Below the pieces are notes generated by a model. That model did not search any database. It had not been told where the DNA came from and was given only the letters and a program-made list of their open reading frames with translations. A stretch of DNA of 64,000 nt from Pseudomonas haemolytica (GTDB lineage: Bacteria; Pseudomonadota; Gammaproteobacteria; Pseudomonadales; Pseudomonadaceae), in contig NZ_VOIW01000002.1 of assembly GCF_009659625.1 (NCBI RefSeq), positions 62,001-126,000 on the forward strand, in the 5' to 3' direction. Both the position numbers and the translations under genes were made by a program. This document shows, piece by piece, positions 16,225-26,039 of the stretch; positions within the stretch are counted from its first letter, which is position 1, and each line of letters opens with the position of its first letter.

Positions 16225-16856
16225 GCTCTGCCCTCAACCAGGTCCACGTCACGGTCTCCCTGCACCACTTCCACCAGCTTGATGGCTTCCTGCTCCATGC
16301 CGACCACCAGCTCATCGATGCGACGTTGCAGGAAGCGATGGAAGAACACCGAGGGAATACCCACCATCAGGCCTGCTGCCGTGGTGATCAAGGCCTTGGA
16401 GATGCCCCCGGCCAATACCGCCGCGTTGGTGGTCATGCCCGAGCCCATGAACGAGCTGAAGATATCGATCATGCCCAGCACCGTCCCGAGCAAACCGAGC
16501 AAGGGCGCCATGGCGGCGATAGTACCGAGGGCATTGATGTAGCGTTCCAGCTCATGGATAACCCGGGCAGCCGCTTCTTCAATGCACTCTTTCATGATCT
16601 CGCGGCCATGCTTGGAGTTGGCCAGGCCGGCAGCGAGGATTTCACCCAGCGGCGAATTGGCGCGCAGTTCCTTGAGCTTTTGCTTGTCGAGCTGCTTGTT
16701 CTTGATCCAGCCCCAGACCTGCCCCAGCAGGTGCTCGGGGGTAACGCGACTGGCGCGCAGGGTCCACAGGCGTTCGGCAACGATGCCGAGTGCGGCGATG
16801 GAGCTCAGAATGATCGGCAACATCATCCAGCCGCCGGATTTGACCAATTCCCACAC
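16221..16856 (-). CDS. ExbB/TolQ family proton channel protein
   Basis: This 211-residue protein has three membrane helices: 'GGWMMLPIILSSIAALGIVA' at the N-terminus, then a pair around 'LGTIAAMAPLLGLLGTVLGM' and 'ALITTAAGLMVGIP'. The GTG start is chosen because AGGGGG lies 8 bp upstream and the family N-terminus begins there; upstream in-frame codons run into comEC-side sequence. It overlaps exbD by 4 bp, so the two form a motor complex. Confidence 0.93.
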   Translation of the reverse strand: MWELVKSGGWMMLPIILSSIAALGIVAERLWTLRASRVTPEHLLGQVWGWIKNKQLDKQKLKELRANSPLGEILAAGLANSKHGREIMKECIEEAAARVIHELERYINALGTIAAMAPLLGLLGTVLGMIDIFSSFMGSGMTTNAAVLAGGISKALITTAAGLMVGIPSVFFHRFLQRRIDELVVGMEQEAIKLVEVVQGDRDVDLVEGRA

Positions 16857-16965
16857 AGTGAATGCCCCCTCGAAAAAGTGCGCCACTTTACCATATAGGT
16901 TCGGCAGCGGGGTTCGTCGGCTACAGGCCCGCCTATCGCAGGCCCAAGTCTTTGGTAACGCCGGA

Positions 16966-19191
16966 TTACGGTAACGGTTCGCGCCAGAAACGGCGTTGAC
17001 TGCGCGCAACAGTCGGTGCCTGGAACGCACCCAAACGCAGGCTCACGGCACCCTGCTCAGCGCTGTCATAAACCCGGCTGCCCAGTGCCCGATAGCGCGC
17101 CATTACCTGTGGGTGAGGATGGCCGTACGCATTGCTGCGCCCACGGGAAATCAGCACCGATGTCGGCGCCAGCCGCTGCAGGAAGGGCCAGGACGAAGAA
17201 CTGCGGCTGCCATGGTGCGGGGCCTGCAGCCAATCGGTGGGTACCGCCAGCGGCGAGGCCAGGAATGCCTGTTCGGCGGCGCGATCGATATCGCCGGTGA
17301 GCAGCAAGCGTTCGCCATTGGCCTCGACCTGCAATACGCAGGATCTCGGATTGCCATCAATCGCACCCGCCCACTGCCACAGTTCAAATGACACGCCATC
17401 CCATTCCCACCGCTCGCCACTGGCACAGGGCTGGGTATCAAGAAACCGTGGCAAGCCCTCGGTTTCGCCACCCACCACGCGCTTGACGGACAGCCCGCGG
17501 GCCACCGCCGCTGCACCGCCAGCGTGATCGGCGTCGGCGTGACTGAGCAACATCATGTCCAACTGCCCTACCCCGAGCTTTTTCAACGCCGGCAAGACGA
17601 CCCGTGCGCCCAGGTCGACGGGCCCTGCCCGGGGCCCGGCATCGTAGAGCAAGGTGTGATGGCGAGTGCGCAGGATCAGGGCCTGCCCCTGACCGACATC
17701 CAGCTGCACCACGTCTACCTGCCCGTGAGGTATCGACTCCCTGGGTGGAAACACCGCCAACAACAGCATGGGCCAACCCAGCAACCGAAACGGCAGCCCC
17801 TTGGGCAATAGCAAAATAACCGCGCCGGCCAGGCTCACCAGCCAATAGCCCAAAGGCACCTCGGCCGGTATCCAGGCAGGCAGTCGCACAGCGAGCAGCG
17901 TCAGGCCCTTGAACAACCCGTCCAGCGCGCCACCCGCCAACCAAAGCAAACCGTCGCCGGCCAATGGCACCCACAGCAACAATGTACCCAGCAGCGCCAA
18001 AGGCAGCACCACCAGGCTGATCCACGGCACGGCAAACAGGTTGGCCACGGGTGCGCTGAGGCTGATGGGCAAACCCAGCGCGAGCAAAATGGGAAACAAG
18101 CCAATGGCGATCAACCACTGGGGACGGGTCCATGCCTGCCAGACGCTCCACGGCCCCAGGCGCCCGCTGAATGCCAGCACCAGCACTGCGACGGCCGCAA
18201 ACGACAACCAGAACCCCGGCTGCAAACTGGCCAAGGGCTCAAGCACCAGCACGCCATTCAACGCCAGCAACAACGGCCACCAGACACCCAAATGACGGAA
18301 GCGCAAACGCCATAGCAATACCAAGCCCACCATGACACAGGCCCGCTGCACCGGCACGCCGAACCCCGCCAGCAGTCCATAACCCAGCGCCCCGGTAAAC
18401 GCTAAACCACACGCCCACGGCAGCCACGGCCAGGTTCGGGGCCAGCAACCATAGCGGGCCAACAAAGCGATCAGGCCGTAGAGCAACCCCGCCAACAAGC
18501 CTATGTGCTGCCCGGAAATCACTAGCAGATGCACCGTGCCCGTACCCTGCAGCACCTGCCAATCTTCAGGCGCAAGCCCGGAGCCATCGCCCAGTACCAA
18601 CGCCGCCAGCCCCGCTTCGCGGCCTTGGGCATCCACAGCCATCAACCGCTGGCGAACAGCATCACGCCAGGCATTGCGGGCCGGCGCCAGGCGCTCACCG
18701 TCCTTTACTGTCGCTGTGGCGCCGATACGCTGGGCCAGCAGCCAGGCTTCGTAGTCGAAGCCATGAAAATTGAGCAAGCCGGCAGGCCGCTTCAGCGTCA
18801 ATGCCAGACGCCAGCGCTCTCCGCTGTTTACCGCTGGCCCAGCATGCCAAGACACGCGGATGCGCTTGGGTAGCCGCGCATTGCGCGACCGACTGTCGGC
18901 CAGTTCGAAGCGCACTCCCGTGCCGGTCTTTTGCGGCAAGCCGATTACACGCCCTTCCACCCAGCGCGTTTGCCCGTCCAGCGCCGGTTGCAAACGGTCA
19001 TCCAGCGCCCACTGCGCACTGATACAGGCCCAGCTCAAACCCACCAGGAAGAACGCCAAGGGATAGGTGCGAAAAGGCAATAACATCAAGGCCAGTACCA
19101 GCATTGCCAGTAACCCAGCGCCAGGCGCCAGTGCCGGTAACCAACGCAACGCAAGCAAGCCCAGCGCCAACGCCAACATCCCTGTTTTCAT
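16966..19191 (-). CDS. comEC: ComEC/Rec2 DNA-uptake channel protein
   Basis: This 741-residue inner-membrane protein has an N-terminal hydrophobic and OB-like part, the competence domain with 'LVISGQHIGLLAGLLYGL' near residue 225, and a C-terminal metallo-beta-lactamase domain with 'LSHADADHAGG'. In competent species it carries single-stranded DNA across the inner membrane. The intact length and motifs suggest it is functional. It lies upstream of exbB with a 109-bp gap and is divergent from the DUF2062 gene. Confidence 0.95.
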   Translation of the reverse strand: MKTGMLALALGLLALRWLPALAPGAGLLAMLVLALMLLPFRTYPLAFFLVGLSWACISAQWALDDRLQPALDGQTRWVEGRVIGLPQKTGTGVRFELADSRSRNARLPKRIRVSWHAGPAVNSGERWRLALTLKRPAGLLNFHGFDYEAWLLAQRIGATATVKDGERLAPARNAWRDAVRQRLMAVDAQGREAGLAALVLGDGSGLAPEDWQVLQGTGTVHLLVISGQHIGLLAGLLYGLIALLARYGCWPRTWPWLPWACGLAFTGALGYGLLAGFGVPVQRACVMVGLVLLWRLRFRHLGVWWPLLLALNGVLVLEPLASLQPGFWLSFAAVAVLVLAFSGRLGPWSVWQAWTRPQWLIAIGLFPILLALGLPISLSAPVANLFAVPWISLVVLPLALLGTLLLWVPLAGDGLLWLAGGALDGLFKGLTLLAVRLPAWIPAEVPLGYWLVSLAGAVILLLPKGLPFRLLGWPMLLLAVFPPRESIPHGQVDVVQLDVGQGQALILRTRHHTLLYDAGPRAGPVDLGARVVLPALKKLGVGQLDMMLLSHADADHAGGAAAVARGLSVKRVVGGETEGLPRFLDTQPCASGERWEWDGVSFELWQWAGAIDGNPRSCVLQVEANGERLLLTGDIDRAAEQAFLASPLAVPTDWLQAPHHGSRSSSSWPFLQRLAPTSVLISRGRSNAYGHPHPQVMARYRALGSRVYDSAEQGAVSLRLGAFQAPTVARSQRRFWREPLP

Positions 19192-19326
19192 GGATCATCC
19201 TTTTCCAGTGATCCACTCAGTCTTAGCCGGGTGACCGACAGCGCCTATGATGTTTTGTCACAAAGTCTGAATTTTCTGTTTATAGAATCCGGGCATACTT
19301 GCCCCTCAAACTGACCTGGAACCCTT

Positions 19327-19842
19327 ATGCCCCGGCGCTTATTCAAACGGTACATGCCAGATCCCGCCCATATCAGGGAACATAAGTCCTTACAGTTTTT
19401 GGGTACCTTGCTGCATGACCCGAACCTCTGGCACCTGAACCGGCACTCAGTGGCACGCGCCATGGCCGTGGGGTTGTTCGCGGCGTTTATACCGATTCCG
19501 TTCCAGATGTTGCTCGCCGCGGTCCTGGCCATTGCAGTGCGCGGCAATATGCCGATCGCCGTGAGCCTGGTGTGGCTGACCAACCCGATCACGATGCCGG
19601 TGGTGTTCCTCTGTACCTACATGACCGGCGCCTGGTTGATGAACGTACCGCCGCGCAGCCTGCCCGACGACCTGACCTGGGAATGGATCAGCAGCCAGTT
19701 GAGCACGCTGTGGCAGCCGTTCCTGCTGGGTTCGGTGGTATTGGGGTTGGTATTGGGGGCGTTGGCTTATTGCCTGACCATGGCGTACTGGCGCTGGTGG
19801 GTTGCGCACCAGTGGAAAAAACGCAAATTGCGCCGGCGCTGA
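19327..19842 (+). CDS. DUF2062 membrane protein
   Basis: This 171-residue protein has a basic N-terminus ('MPRRLFKRYMP') and two to three membrane helices ('AMAVGLFAAFIPIPFQMLLA', 'WLTNPITMPVVF'), typical of DUF2062 proteins found beside comEC in pseudomonads. It ends in a basic tail. Function is unknown. It converges with the histidine kinase gene, with only 3 bp between their stops. Confidence 0.88.
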   Translation: MPRRLFKRYMPDPAHIREHKSLQFLGTLLHDPNLWHLNRHSVARAMAVGLFAAFIPIPFQMLLAAVLAIAVRGNMPIAVSLVWLTNPITMPVVFLCTYMTGAWLMNVPPRSLPDDLTWEWISSQLSTLWQPFLLGSVVLGLVLGALAYCLTMAYWRWWVAHQWKKRKLRRR

Positions 19843-19845
19843 GTG

Positions 19846-21204
19846 TTAACACGCCAGCAAGCGCAGATGCACCCGCAAGCCCTGCCCGGTATTTTCCGCC
19901 CATAAGCGCCCGCCCTGACGCTGCACGGCGTTGCGGGCAATGCTCAGCCCCAGGCCGAAACCACCATCGCCGGGCCGCGAGCCGTCCAAGCGGGTAAAGG
20001 GCGCAAAGATGCGCTCCAAATCCCGCTCATCAATACCGCCGCCCTGATCCTCCAGCCAGATATGCCAATAGTCCCCCTCGCGACACCCGTCAAGTTGCAC
20101 TGAGCCATCGTCGGGGGAATGGCGTATGGCGTTGCGCAGGATATTTTCCAGGGCCTGGGCCAATGCATTCAGGTTGCCGCGCACCCAACTGTCCGCCGGC
20201 AATAGGCACGGCAAGCGCGACGCCGGCCAGTGGCTTTCGAAACAGGCGTTTTCCCGCAACATGTCCCACAACGCCTGGAGCTGAATGTCTTCCTGGGGCA
20301 ACGGCGCTGTTTCACTGTCGAGCCAAGCCAGTTGCAGGCTGTCTTCCACCAGGCGCTGCATGGCGTCGATTTCCCGACTCAGGCGCTCACGCAGCCTGGC
20401 CGGGTCTTGCTCACTGTCGCAGGCCACCCGCAGGCGGCTCAAAGGTGTGCGCAATTCATGGGACATGTCGCGCAGCAACTGCTGTTGCAAGCGCACCGTG
20501 CCCTGCAAGCGTTCGGACATATGGTCAAAGGCACGCCCCAGTTCGCCGAGCTCGTCCTGACGACTGGTCGCATCCCGGGACATGCGCGTATTCAATTGAT
20601 CCGCACGCCAGGCATTGGCCTGCTCACGTAATTGATTGAGAGGCATGATCAGCAGCCGATAGAGGCCAATGCACAACAACAGGGTAAACAGGCCCGGGAT
20701 CACGCCATTGGTGACCACCCGCCAGAACAGTTGATAGCGCCCGGGCATAAAGCGCTGCGGCAGTTCGATCACCAGCGATCCCACGCCAGGGTCAACCGGG
20801 AACGGCACCTTCATCCAGGGTAAACCTATGACATGCCGGCTGACCGGCCAATCCAACCCGCGCAAAAAGGTCAGGCGCTGGCTTTCCTTGTCCCTCAGAG
20901 GCGTGCTGCTGAGGGATTGCAGGTCGTTACCGATCACGCCGACCCAAGTGGTTTCACGCTTGGCCATCAGTTGCAGCCAGGCATCCACGCCGGCGCTGCC
21001 TTGTGTGCTCCACGCCAGCTCTGCGCCTGCGGCGTAACCACTGAGAATCTCCCGCGACTTGTCCGACAGGTACGCGCTCTGCTGCTCCATGTAGCGGCCC
21101 CACGACCAACTGAGCCAAATCATCAGCAAACAGAAGGCGATCAACAGGCAGGCCAACTTCCAGAACAACGAGTGTTTGCCGGGCAATCGCTCAAAGCCCT
21201 GCAT
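19846..21204 (-). CDS. membrane sensor histidine kinase, PirS-like
   Basis: This 452-residue sensor has membrane helices near residues 13-35 and 178-198 flanking a periplasmic domain, then a HAMP linker. The H-box is 'DMSHELRTPLSRLR', the N-box 'ENILRNAIRHSP', and 'DQGGGIDE' and 'GGFGLGLSI' complete the ATPase domain. Its ATG lies inside the 3' end of the response-regulator gene (14-bp overlap). In P. aeruginosa the pair next to gacS is PirRS, which controls the ferric-enterobactin receptor pirA. The assignment here rests on synteny, and no pirA is present in the window. Confidence 0.88.
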   Translation of the reverse strand: MQGFERLPGKHSLFWKLACLLIAFCLLMIWLSWSWGRYMEQQSAYLSDKSREILSGYAAGAELAWSTQGSAGVDAWLQLMAKRETTWVGVIGNDLQSLSSTPLRDKESQRLTFLRGLDWPVSRHVIGLPWMKVPFPVDPGVGSLVIELPQRFMPGRYQLFWRVVTNGVIPGLFTLLLCIGLYRLLIMPLNQLREQANAWRADQLNTRMSRDATSRQDELGELGRAFDHMSERLQGTVRLQQQLLRDMSHELRTPLSRLRVACDSEQDPARLRERLSREIDAMQRLVEDSLQLAWLDSETAPLPQEDIQLQALWDMLRENACFESHWPASRLPCLLPADSWVRGNLNALAQALENILRNAIRHSPDDGSVQLDGCREGDYWHIWLEDQGGGIDERDLERIFAPFTRLDGSRPGDGGFGLGLSIARNAVQRQGGRLWAENTGQGLRVHLRLLAC

Positions 21205-21919
21205 CAGGACCGCTCAGCACATAACCCTTGCCCCACACGGTGCGCACTTCGCGCTCGGCATAGCCGATGGCCTTGAGCTTGCGGCGAATCTGGCTGACGT
21301 GCATGTCGAGGCTGCGGTCATGGGGCGCATAACCGCGCTGCAGCACGTGCTGATACAGGAAAGCTTTGCTGAGGACTTCTTCAGCATTGCGCTGCAGGGT
21401 TTCCAGCAAGCGGTATTCGCTGCGCGTCAGCCCCGCCCACTGTTCCTGGCAGGCCACATCACAGCGTTCATCATCGAAATGCAATACCCGCACATCCTCT
21501 CGCACCACTGGCTGCGGCGGTTCAGGCCGGCGATCCAGGGCAACGCGGCGCAGGATCGCTTCAATGCGCACGCGCAGTTCAACCATGCTGAACGGTTTGG
21601 GCAAGTAGTCATCGGCCCCCAGGCGAAAGCCGCTGATACGATCGGCTTCGGCGCCGAGCGCCGACATCAGGATCACCGGCATGGCATGGCTCTGGCGCAA
21701 ATGGGTGAGAATCGACAGCCCGTCCAACCCCGGCAACAGGATGTCCATCAACACCAGGTCGAACGCCTGGTCGCGGGCCATTTGCAGGCCCTGCTGACCG
21801 TTCTGGCACCACGTCACCTGGAAACCACTGCGGCCGAGCTGCTCATGCACGTAGGCCCCCAGGACAGGGTCATCTTCAATGGTCAGGATAGTGGGTAGGC
21901 CAACTGTTGCGGGAGTCAT
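21191..21919 (-). CDS. OmpR-family response regulator, PirR-like
   Basis: This protein of about 242 residues has a receiver domain with acidic pocket 'IEDDP', phospho-acceptor Asp in 'DLVLMDILLP' and Lys in 'YLPKPF', followed by a winged-helix DNA-binding domain ('LTRSEYRLLETL' to 'VRTVWGKGYVL'). ATG 21919 is chosen; an in-frame GTG at 21946 would add nine residues, and neither has a strong ribosome-binding site. It pairs with the sensor kinase it overlaps and is divergent from gacS. Confidence 0.92.
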   Translation of the reverse strand: MTPATVGLPTILTIEDDPVLGAYVHEQLGRSGFQVTWCQNGQQGLQMARDQAFDLVLMDILLPGLDGLSILTHLRQSHAMPVILMSALGAEADRISGFRLGADDYLPKPFSMVELRVRIEAILRRVALDRRPEPPQPVVREDVRVLHFDDERCDVACQEQWAGLTRSEYRLLETLQRNAEEVLSKAFLYQHVLQRGYAPHDRSLDMHVSQIRRKLKAIGYAEREVRTVWGKGYVLSGPDAGL

Positions 21920-22124
21920 TAGCGTCTGCAAGTCATTCTCAATCACTGATTATTCAAGATTAAATGGTTACAGGCAATCGCCACCCGGCGCCGAATGGCC
22001 CGAAGATTGCCGTATGTCATTAATTTGCAAGATTCCAGGCCGTGCAAATGGCTACACTGCGCAGGTGGCGCGGGCCGGATGCCTGCGTGGATAATTGATA
22101 ACAACGTGGTAGCAGGAGAGTGGC

Positions 22125-24878
22125 GTGCTTAGAAGAATGGGGATAAAAGGCCGCGTACTGTTGCTGACCTTATTACCGACCAGCCTGATGGCCCTGTTAT
22201 TGGGAGGCTATTTCACCTGGATGCAACTGTCGGAGTTGCAGAGCCAGTTGCTGCAACGCGGAGAAATGATCGCCGAACAATTGGCGCCGCTGGTAGCGCC
22301 CGCCTTGGGCCACAAGAACACCGACCTGCTGGAGCGCATCGCCACCCAATCCCTGGAGCAACCGGACGTGCGTGCCGTGTCATTTCTCGCTCCAGACCGT
22401 TCGTCCCTGGCCCACGCCGGCCCGACCATGCTTAACCAGCCGCCCACCGGCAACAGTTCGCACCTGTTGCAACGCACCGGCAACGACGCCACTCGCTACC
22501 TGCTGCCGGTATTTGGCCGCCATCGCAACCTGGCGGGCGACCTCATCCCCGATGAGTCTGACCGCCTGCTGGGTTGGGTCGAGGTGGAGCTGTCCCACAA
22601 CGGCATGTTGCTGCGCGGCTACCGCAGCCTGTTCGCCAGCCTGTTGTTGATCGCCATCGGCCTGATGGGTACCGCTGCCCTCGCCCTGCGGATCAGCCGC
22701 AGCATCAACTCGCCCATTGGCAAAATCAAACAGGCCGTGGCCCAGCTCAAGGACGGGAACCTGGAAACACGTCTGCCACTGCTGGGCAGCCAGGAACTGG
22801 ACCAGCTCGCGTCGGGCATCAACCGCATGGCCGAAACCCTGCAAAATGCCCAGGAAGAGCTGCAACACAGCATCGACCAGGCCACCGAAGACGTGCGCCA
22901 GAACCTGGAAACCATCGAGATCCAGAACATCGAGCTGGACCTGGCACGCAAGGAGGCCCTGGAGGCCAGCCGCATCAAGTCGGAGTTCCTGGCCAATATG
23001 AGCCATGAGATCCGCACGCCGCTCAACGGTATCCTCGGTTTTACCCACCTGCTGCAAAAAAGCGAACTGTCGCCGCGCCAGCTGGATTACCTGGGCACCA
23101 TCGAAAAGTCCGCCGATAACCTGTTGGGCATCATCAACGAGATCCTCGATTTCTCGAAGATTGAAGCCGGCAAGCTGGTACTCGACAGCGTGCCCTTCAA
23201 CCTGCGGGACTTGCTGCAAGACACCCTTACCATCCTCGCCCCCGCCGCGCATGCCAAGCAGCTCGAACTGGTCAGCCTGGTGTACCGCGACACGCCGCTG
23301 GCGTTGGTGGGCGACCCTCTGCGCCTCAAGCAGATCCTGACCAACCTGATCAGCAACGCGATCAAGTTCACCCGCGAAGGCACCATCGTTGCCCGGGCGA
23401 TGATCGAGGACGAACAGGAAGACAGCGTGCAGTTGCGCATCAGTGTGCAAGACACCGGCATCGGCCTGTCCAACCAGGATGTACGCGCGCTGTTTCAGGC
23501 CTTCAGCCAGGCCGACAACTCGCTGTCGCGCCAGCCTGGCGGTACCGGCCTGGGCCTGGTGATCTCCAAGCGCTTGATCGAGCAGATGGGCGGCGAAATC
23601 GGCGTCGACAGCACACCGGGCGAAGGCTCGGAGTTCTGGATCAGCCTGAACCTGCCAAAGACCCGCGATGACGTTGAAGACCTGCCCGCCCCGCCGCTGC
23701 TGGGGCGCCGTGTGGCAGTGCTGGAGAACCACGAACTGGCGCGCCAGGCCCTGCAACATCAGTTGGAAGACTGCGGCCTGGAAGTCACACCGTTCAACAG
23801 CCTGGAAAGCCTGACCAACGGCATTACCAGTGCGCACCAGACCGAACAGGCGATCAGCCTGGCCGTGCTCGGCGTCACCGCCAATGACATTCCGCCCGAG
23901 CGCCTCAACCAGCATTTGTGGGACCTTGAACACCTGGGCTGCAAGGTCCTGGTGCTGTGCCCGACCACCGAGCAGATGCTGTTCAACCAATCGGTGCCCA
24001 ACCCCAACAGCCAGTTGCAGGCCAAACCCGCCTGTACACGTAAGTTGCGCCGCTCACTGGCCGACCTGATCAGCCCACGCCCTTCGCGCAGCGAACCGGG
24101 CGAGCCGCTGTCCAGCCGTGCGCCGCGAGTGCTGTGTGTGGACGACAACCCGGCCAACCTGTTGCTGGTACAAACCCTGCTGGAAGACATGGGCGCCAAG
24201 GTGCAGGCGGTGGAAAGCGGTTATGCGGCCATCGATGCGGTGAAGCAGGAAACCTTCGACCTCGTATTAATGGACGTGCAAATGCCCGGCATGGACGGGC
24301 GCCAAAGCACCGAGGCGATCCGCCAGTGGGAAAGCGAACGCCACGGCACGCCGCTGCCGGTGGTCGCCCTCACGGCCCATGCCATGGCCAACGAAAAACG
24401 TGCCCTGCTGCAAAGCGGCATGGACGATTACCTGACCAAGCCGATCAGTGAGCGGCAGTTGGCCCAGGTGGTGTTGAAGTGGACCGGCCTGGCCCTGCGC
24501 AACCAAGGCCCGGAGCGCGTCAACGATGGCCTGGCCCAGGGCGTGCAACTGCTGGTGCTCGACCACGAGGAAGGCCTGCGCCTGGCCGCCAACAAGGCCG
24601 ACCTGGCCGCCGATATGCTTGCCATGCTGCTGGCCTCTCTGGAAGCCGACCGCCTGGCGATTACGCTCGCCCGTGAAGCCAATGACAACCACGCCCTGAT
24701 CGAACGCGTGCACCGCCTGCACGGCGCCACGCGCTACTGCGGCGTGCCACAACTGCGTGCAGCCTGCCAACGCGCCGAAACCCTGCTCAAGCAGGATGAT
24801 GCCAAGGCCACGGCGGCGCTGGATGAACTGGACATGGCGATTACGCGATTGGCCAGTGAAGCCAGAGTCAGCGCCTGA
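22125..24878 (+). CDS. gacS: hybrid sensor kinase GacS
   Basis: This 917-residue tripartite hybrid kinase has two membrane helices around a periplasmic domain (about 12-30 and 165-185), HAMP, a DHp domain with 'NMSHEIRTPLNGILGF', an ATPase domain ('DTGIGL', 'GGTGLGL'), a receiver domain with 'DLVLMDVQMPGMDG' and a C-terminal HPt domain with 'HRLHGATRYCG'. With GacA it drives the Rsm small RNAs controlling secondary metabolism and biofilm. The GTG start has AGGAGAG at optimal spacing and gives the family N-terminus 'MLRRMGIKGRVLLLTLLPT'. It is full length with no frameshift, so the gene appears intact. Confidence 0.98.
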   Translation: MLRRMGIKGRVLLLTLLPTSLMALLLGGYFTWMQLSELQSQLLQRGEMIAEQLAPLVAPALGHKNTDLLERIATQSLEQPDVRAVSFLAPDRSSLAHAGPTMLNQPPTGNSSHLLQRTGNDATRYLLPVFGRHRNLAGDLIPDESDRLLGWVEVELSHNGMLLRGYRSLFASLLLIAIGLMGTAALALRISRSINSPIGKIKQAVAQLKDGNLETRLPLLGSQELDQLASGINRMAETLQNAQEELQHSIDQATEDVRQNLETIEIQNIELDLARKEALEASRIKSEFLANMSHEIRTPLNGILGFTHLLQKSELSPRQLDYLGTIEKSADNLLGIINEILDFSKIEAGKLVLDSVPFNLRDLLQDTLTILAPAAHAKQLELVSLVYRDTPLALVGDPLRLKQILTNLISNAIKFTREGTIVARAMIEDEQEDSVQLRISVQDTGIGLSNQDVRALFQAFSQADNSLSRQPGGTGLGLVISKRLIEQMGGEIGVDSTPGEGSEFWISLNLPKTRDDVEDLPAPPLLGRRVAVLENHELARQALQHQLEDCGLEVTPFNSLESLTNGITSAHQTEQAISLAVLGVTANDIPPERLNQHLWDLEHLGCKVLVLCPTTEQMLFNQSVPNPNSQLQAKPACTRKLRRSLADLISPRPSRSEPGEPLSSRAPRVLCVDDNPANLLLVQTLLEDMGAKVQAVESGYAAIDAVKQETFDLVLMDVQMPGMDGRQSTEAIRQWESERHGTPLPVVALTAHAMANEKRALLQSGMDDYLTKPISERQLAQVVLKWTGLALRNQGPERVNDGLAQGVQLLVLDHEEGLRLAANKADLAADMLAMLLASLEADRLAITLAREANDNHALIERVHRLHGATRYCGVPQLRAACQRAETLLKQDDAKATAALDELDMAITRLASEARVSA

Positions 24879-24905
24879 CGCAATTCTATGGACAACACCA
24901 ATCAA

Positions 24906-24937
24906 AATGTGGGGGGGGGCAAGCCCCCTCCCATATT
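24906..24937. repeat. single REP palindrome with nine-G tract
   Basis: This hairpin, GGGGGGGGGC-AA-GCCCCCTCCC, in the gacS-ldhA gap belongs to the same REP family as the paired elements elsewhere, but its core has become a run of nine G (24911-24919). It may also end gacS transcripts. Confidence 0.75.
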
Positions 24938-24978
24938 CAGTCAGCATTTCAACTTGTAAATTGCAGGGAGCCTTTTTA

Positions 24979-25968
24979 ATGCGCGTCATTCTTTTCAGCA
25001 GCCAAACCTACGACCGCGACAGCTTCCTCGGCGAACCACTGCCCAAAGGTGTGGAACTTCAATTCCAACCCGCCCGCCTCAACCTCGACACCGTTGCCCT
25101 GGCCGAACATCACGAAGTGGTCTGCGCCTTTATCAACGATGACCTCAGTGCACCGGTGCTGGAGCAGTTAGCCAAGGGCGGCACGCGCTTGATTGCGCTG
25201 CGCTCGGCCGGCTACAACCATGTCGACTTGCCAGCCGCCAAACGCCTGGGCCTGACCATCGTGCGCGTGCCCGCGTATTCGCCCCACGCCGTAGCGGAAC
25301 ACGCCGTGGCGCTGATCCTGGCCCTCAACCGCCGCCTGCACCGTGCCTACAACCGTACCCGCGACGGTGATTTCAGCCTGCACGGGCTCACCGGTTTCGA
25401 TTTGGTCGGCAAAACCGTCGGCGTGGTCGGCACCGGGCAGATCGGCGCGACCTTCGCCAAGATCATGGCCGGCTTCGGCTGCCAGCTGCTGGCCTATGAT
25501 CCCTTCCCCAACCCGCAGGTGCAGGCCCTGGGCGCCCGCTATGTGAGCCTCCCCGACTTGCTGGCCGAGGCGCAGATCATCAGCCTGCACTGCCCTCTGA
25601 CCGCTGACAGCAAGCACCTGATCAATGCCCGTTCCCTGGCGCAGATGCAGCCCGGCGCAATGCTGATCAATACCGGCCGCGGTGGCCTGGTCGATACCCC
25701 GGCGCTGATCGAAGCGCTCAAGGTTGGCCAGTTGGGTTACCTGGGGCTGGATGTGTACGAGGAAGAGGCCCAGCTGTTTTTCGAGGACCGCTCGGACCTG
25801 CCCCTGCAAGACGACGTACTCGCCCGCCTGCTGACCTTCCCCAACGTGATCATCACCGCACACCAGGCGTTCCTCACTCGCGAAGCCCTGGCGGCCATTG
25901 CTGGCACCACGCTGGCCAACATTGCAGCATGGGCCAATGGCCGGGCGCAGAACCTGGTCGAGGGATGA
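24979..25968 (+). CDS. ldhA: D-lactate dehydrogenase (fermentative)
   Basis: This 329-residue NAD-dependent 2-hydroxyacid dehydrogenase reduces pyruvate to D-lactate. The Rossmann motif 'GTGQIG' lies near residue 155, the catalytic Arg in 'LRSAGYNHVD', Glu in 'DVYEEEA' and His in 'TAHQAF'. AGGGAG precedes the ATG by 8 bp. The gacS-ldhA adjacency is conserved in Pseudomonas. Confidence 0.96.
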   Translation: MRVILFSSQTYDRDSFLGEPLPKGVELQFQPARLNLDTVALAEHHEVVCAFINDDLSAPVLEQLAKGGTRLIALRSAGYNHVDLPAAKRLGLTIVRVPAYSPHAVAEHAVALILALNRRLHRAYNRTRDGDFSLHGLTGFDLVGKTVGVVGTGQIGATFAKIMAGFGCQLLAYDPFPNPQVQALGARYVSLPDLLAEAQIISLHCPLTADSKHLINARSLAQMQPGAMLINTGRGGLVDTPALIEALKVGQLGYLGLDVYEEEAQLFFEDRSDLPLQDDVLARLLTFPNVIITAHQAFLTREALAAIAGTTLANIAAWANGRAQNLVEG

Positions 25969-26039
25969 TCAGCGGTCACATACCAGGCTCATGATAGGCC
26001 GGCACCCGTGATAGGATGCCGCGCCTATTTGGAGGATCC

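Noticed and set aside
22380..23990. A 536-codon open frame on the minus strand within gacS
   Set aside because: Antisense to gacS kinase and receiver domains; no ribosome-binding site and no motif.
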